Positions 63,302 through 64,000 of a stretch of DNA of 64,000 nt are shown here, piece by piece. Source of the DNA: Ampullaceana balthica (Eukaryota > Mollusca > Gastropoda > Lymnaeidae); assembly GCA_944989445.1 (NCBI GenBank), contig CALYLW010000492.1, positions 151,501 to 215,500 on the forward strand, written 5' to 3'. The translations under genes were made by a program, and so were the position numbers. Position 1 is the stretch's first letter. Every line of letters begins with the position of its first letter. A model generated the notes under the pieces. That model was given only the letters and a program-made list of their open reading frames with translations. It was not told the origin of the DNA and made no database searches.

Positions 63302-64000
63302 ATCTAGAAGACTAGAATGGCCAGGGGCGTTTGACAAAAAACCAATCGAACAATTATATCAAACTTAAAACGTTTTTAATTCTATCAAATAGATTCCCTC
63401 CCCACTCCCCTTTTAAAGAAAAGGGATATTTCGTGTCGTTTTGACTTAAAATATCTACACATAATCCTATTCAAATAATTTTTAGACACTTGACATGCTT
63501 GTAAAACTCACCAGTAGCATTTTCGCTAAAGACGCTTCCCAAATCCCCGAGTCATGTGAGCAGGACCTAGAGTTGGGGGGGGGTAACGCATACATAAACT
63601 TGTATATTTGGGGGTAACGGGCAAAAAGGTTTTACGACTCCTGCCATGAGAGAACCAAACGGAGCTGCGGTTACATCACAAATGCTTTGATGTCAACATC
63701 AAACGACGCAGTGTAACAATTTCATATGTTATCTTGTGGATTCTCAAACTTAAGGATTATAATTAGATTTAATTTTCGTGTCTTGATAGCATACGCCAAC
63801 CAGCGTCTGATGTCCTACCGACCGGCACAATTGTGAAGCACTGATTTTAAAATTTAAAAAAAAATTTAAAAAGTCATGAAATAAATTGTAAGTGACCAAA
63901 TATTTCAGTGGAAGTTTTATTTAAAGTTACCCTTTTGATGTGACGTCACATTTCTTCAACCCCCCTCCCTCCCCCTCGTCACACATCGTCACAAAAGTGT

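Larger units (their letters stand above)
59511..64000. other. Gene-free 3' flank
   Basis: Apart from the LINE end and MITEs listed separately I find no exon, RNA gene or promoter. Frames at 61775-62041 (minus) and 62962-63315 (plus) lack any family signature, and the latter overlaps a hAT MITE. Confidence 0.6.

Noticed and set aside
62962..63315. 117-codon plus-strand frame in the 3' flank
   Set aside because: Its second half is the hAT MITE at 63115-63301; no coding signature, no splice context.

Overview
This is animal nuclear DNA: AT-rich, intron-dense, with canonical GT-AG introns and many interspersed repeats. The SINE and LINE types suggest a mollusc, probably a gastropod snail, but no marker here proves the species.

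Two large paralogous genes stand head to head. The minus-strand gene runs from its start codon at 31072 down to a stop at 318 (36 coding exons). The plus-strand gene runs from 38025 to 59446 (35 coding exons). By my splicing each encodes 1653 residues. Both are membrane-anchored members of the alpha-2-macroglobulin/complement/TEP superfamily of the Macroglobulin-complement-related (Mcr) type. Each has a signal peptide, macroglobulin domains, an LDL-receptor class A module, an A2M domain, a thioester-fold domain whose thioester Cys and Gln are both replaced (GGGEM and GSGEM for GCGEQ), a receptor-binding domain, a four-Cys CxxC-x4-CxxC segment and a C-terminal hydrophobic helix. They arose by inverted duplication: every intron of the plus gene has a counterpart at the same place and phase in the minus gene, which has one extra.

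Layout: 1-317 holds the 3' UTR and poly(A) signal of the minus gene. 318-31072 is the minus gene, whose introns carry two copies of a pogo/Tigger-like element (one split by a hAT element), a tRNA-like sequence, three tandem arrays, a fold-back repeat, a SINE, a dead endonuclease/reverse-transcriptase LINE (21.49-24.29 kb) and LINE tails. 31073-38024 is the shared 5' intergenic region, with a nested repeat complex at 33.3-34.4 kb and no gene that I can support. 38025-59446 is the plus gene, whose introns carry two tRNA-derived SINEs, several MITEs and a duplicated piece of its own exon 5. 59447-64000 is 3' UTR and gene-free flank with hAT and other MITEs.

The two products probably act at the cell surface or extracellularly. 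By analogy with insect Mcr, which also lacks the thioester, they would be expected to bind or organise at epithelia rather than attach covalently to targets; that function is inferred, not visible here.
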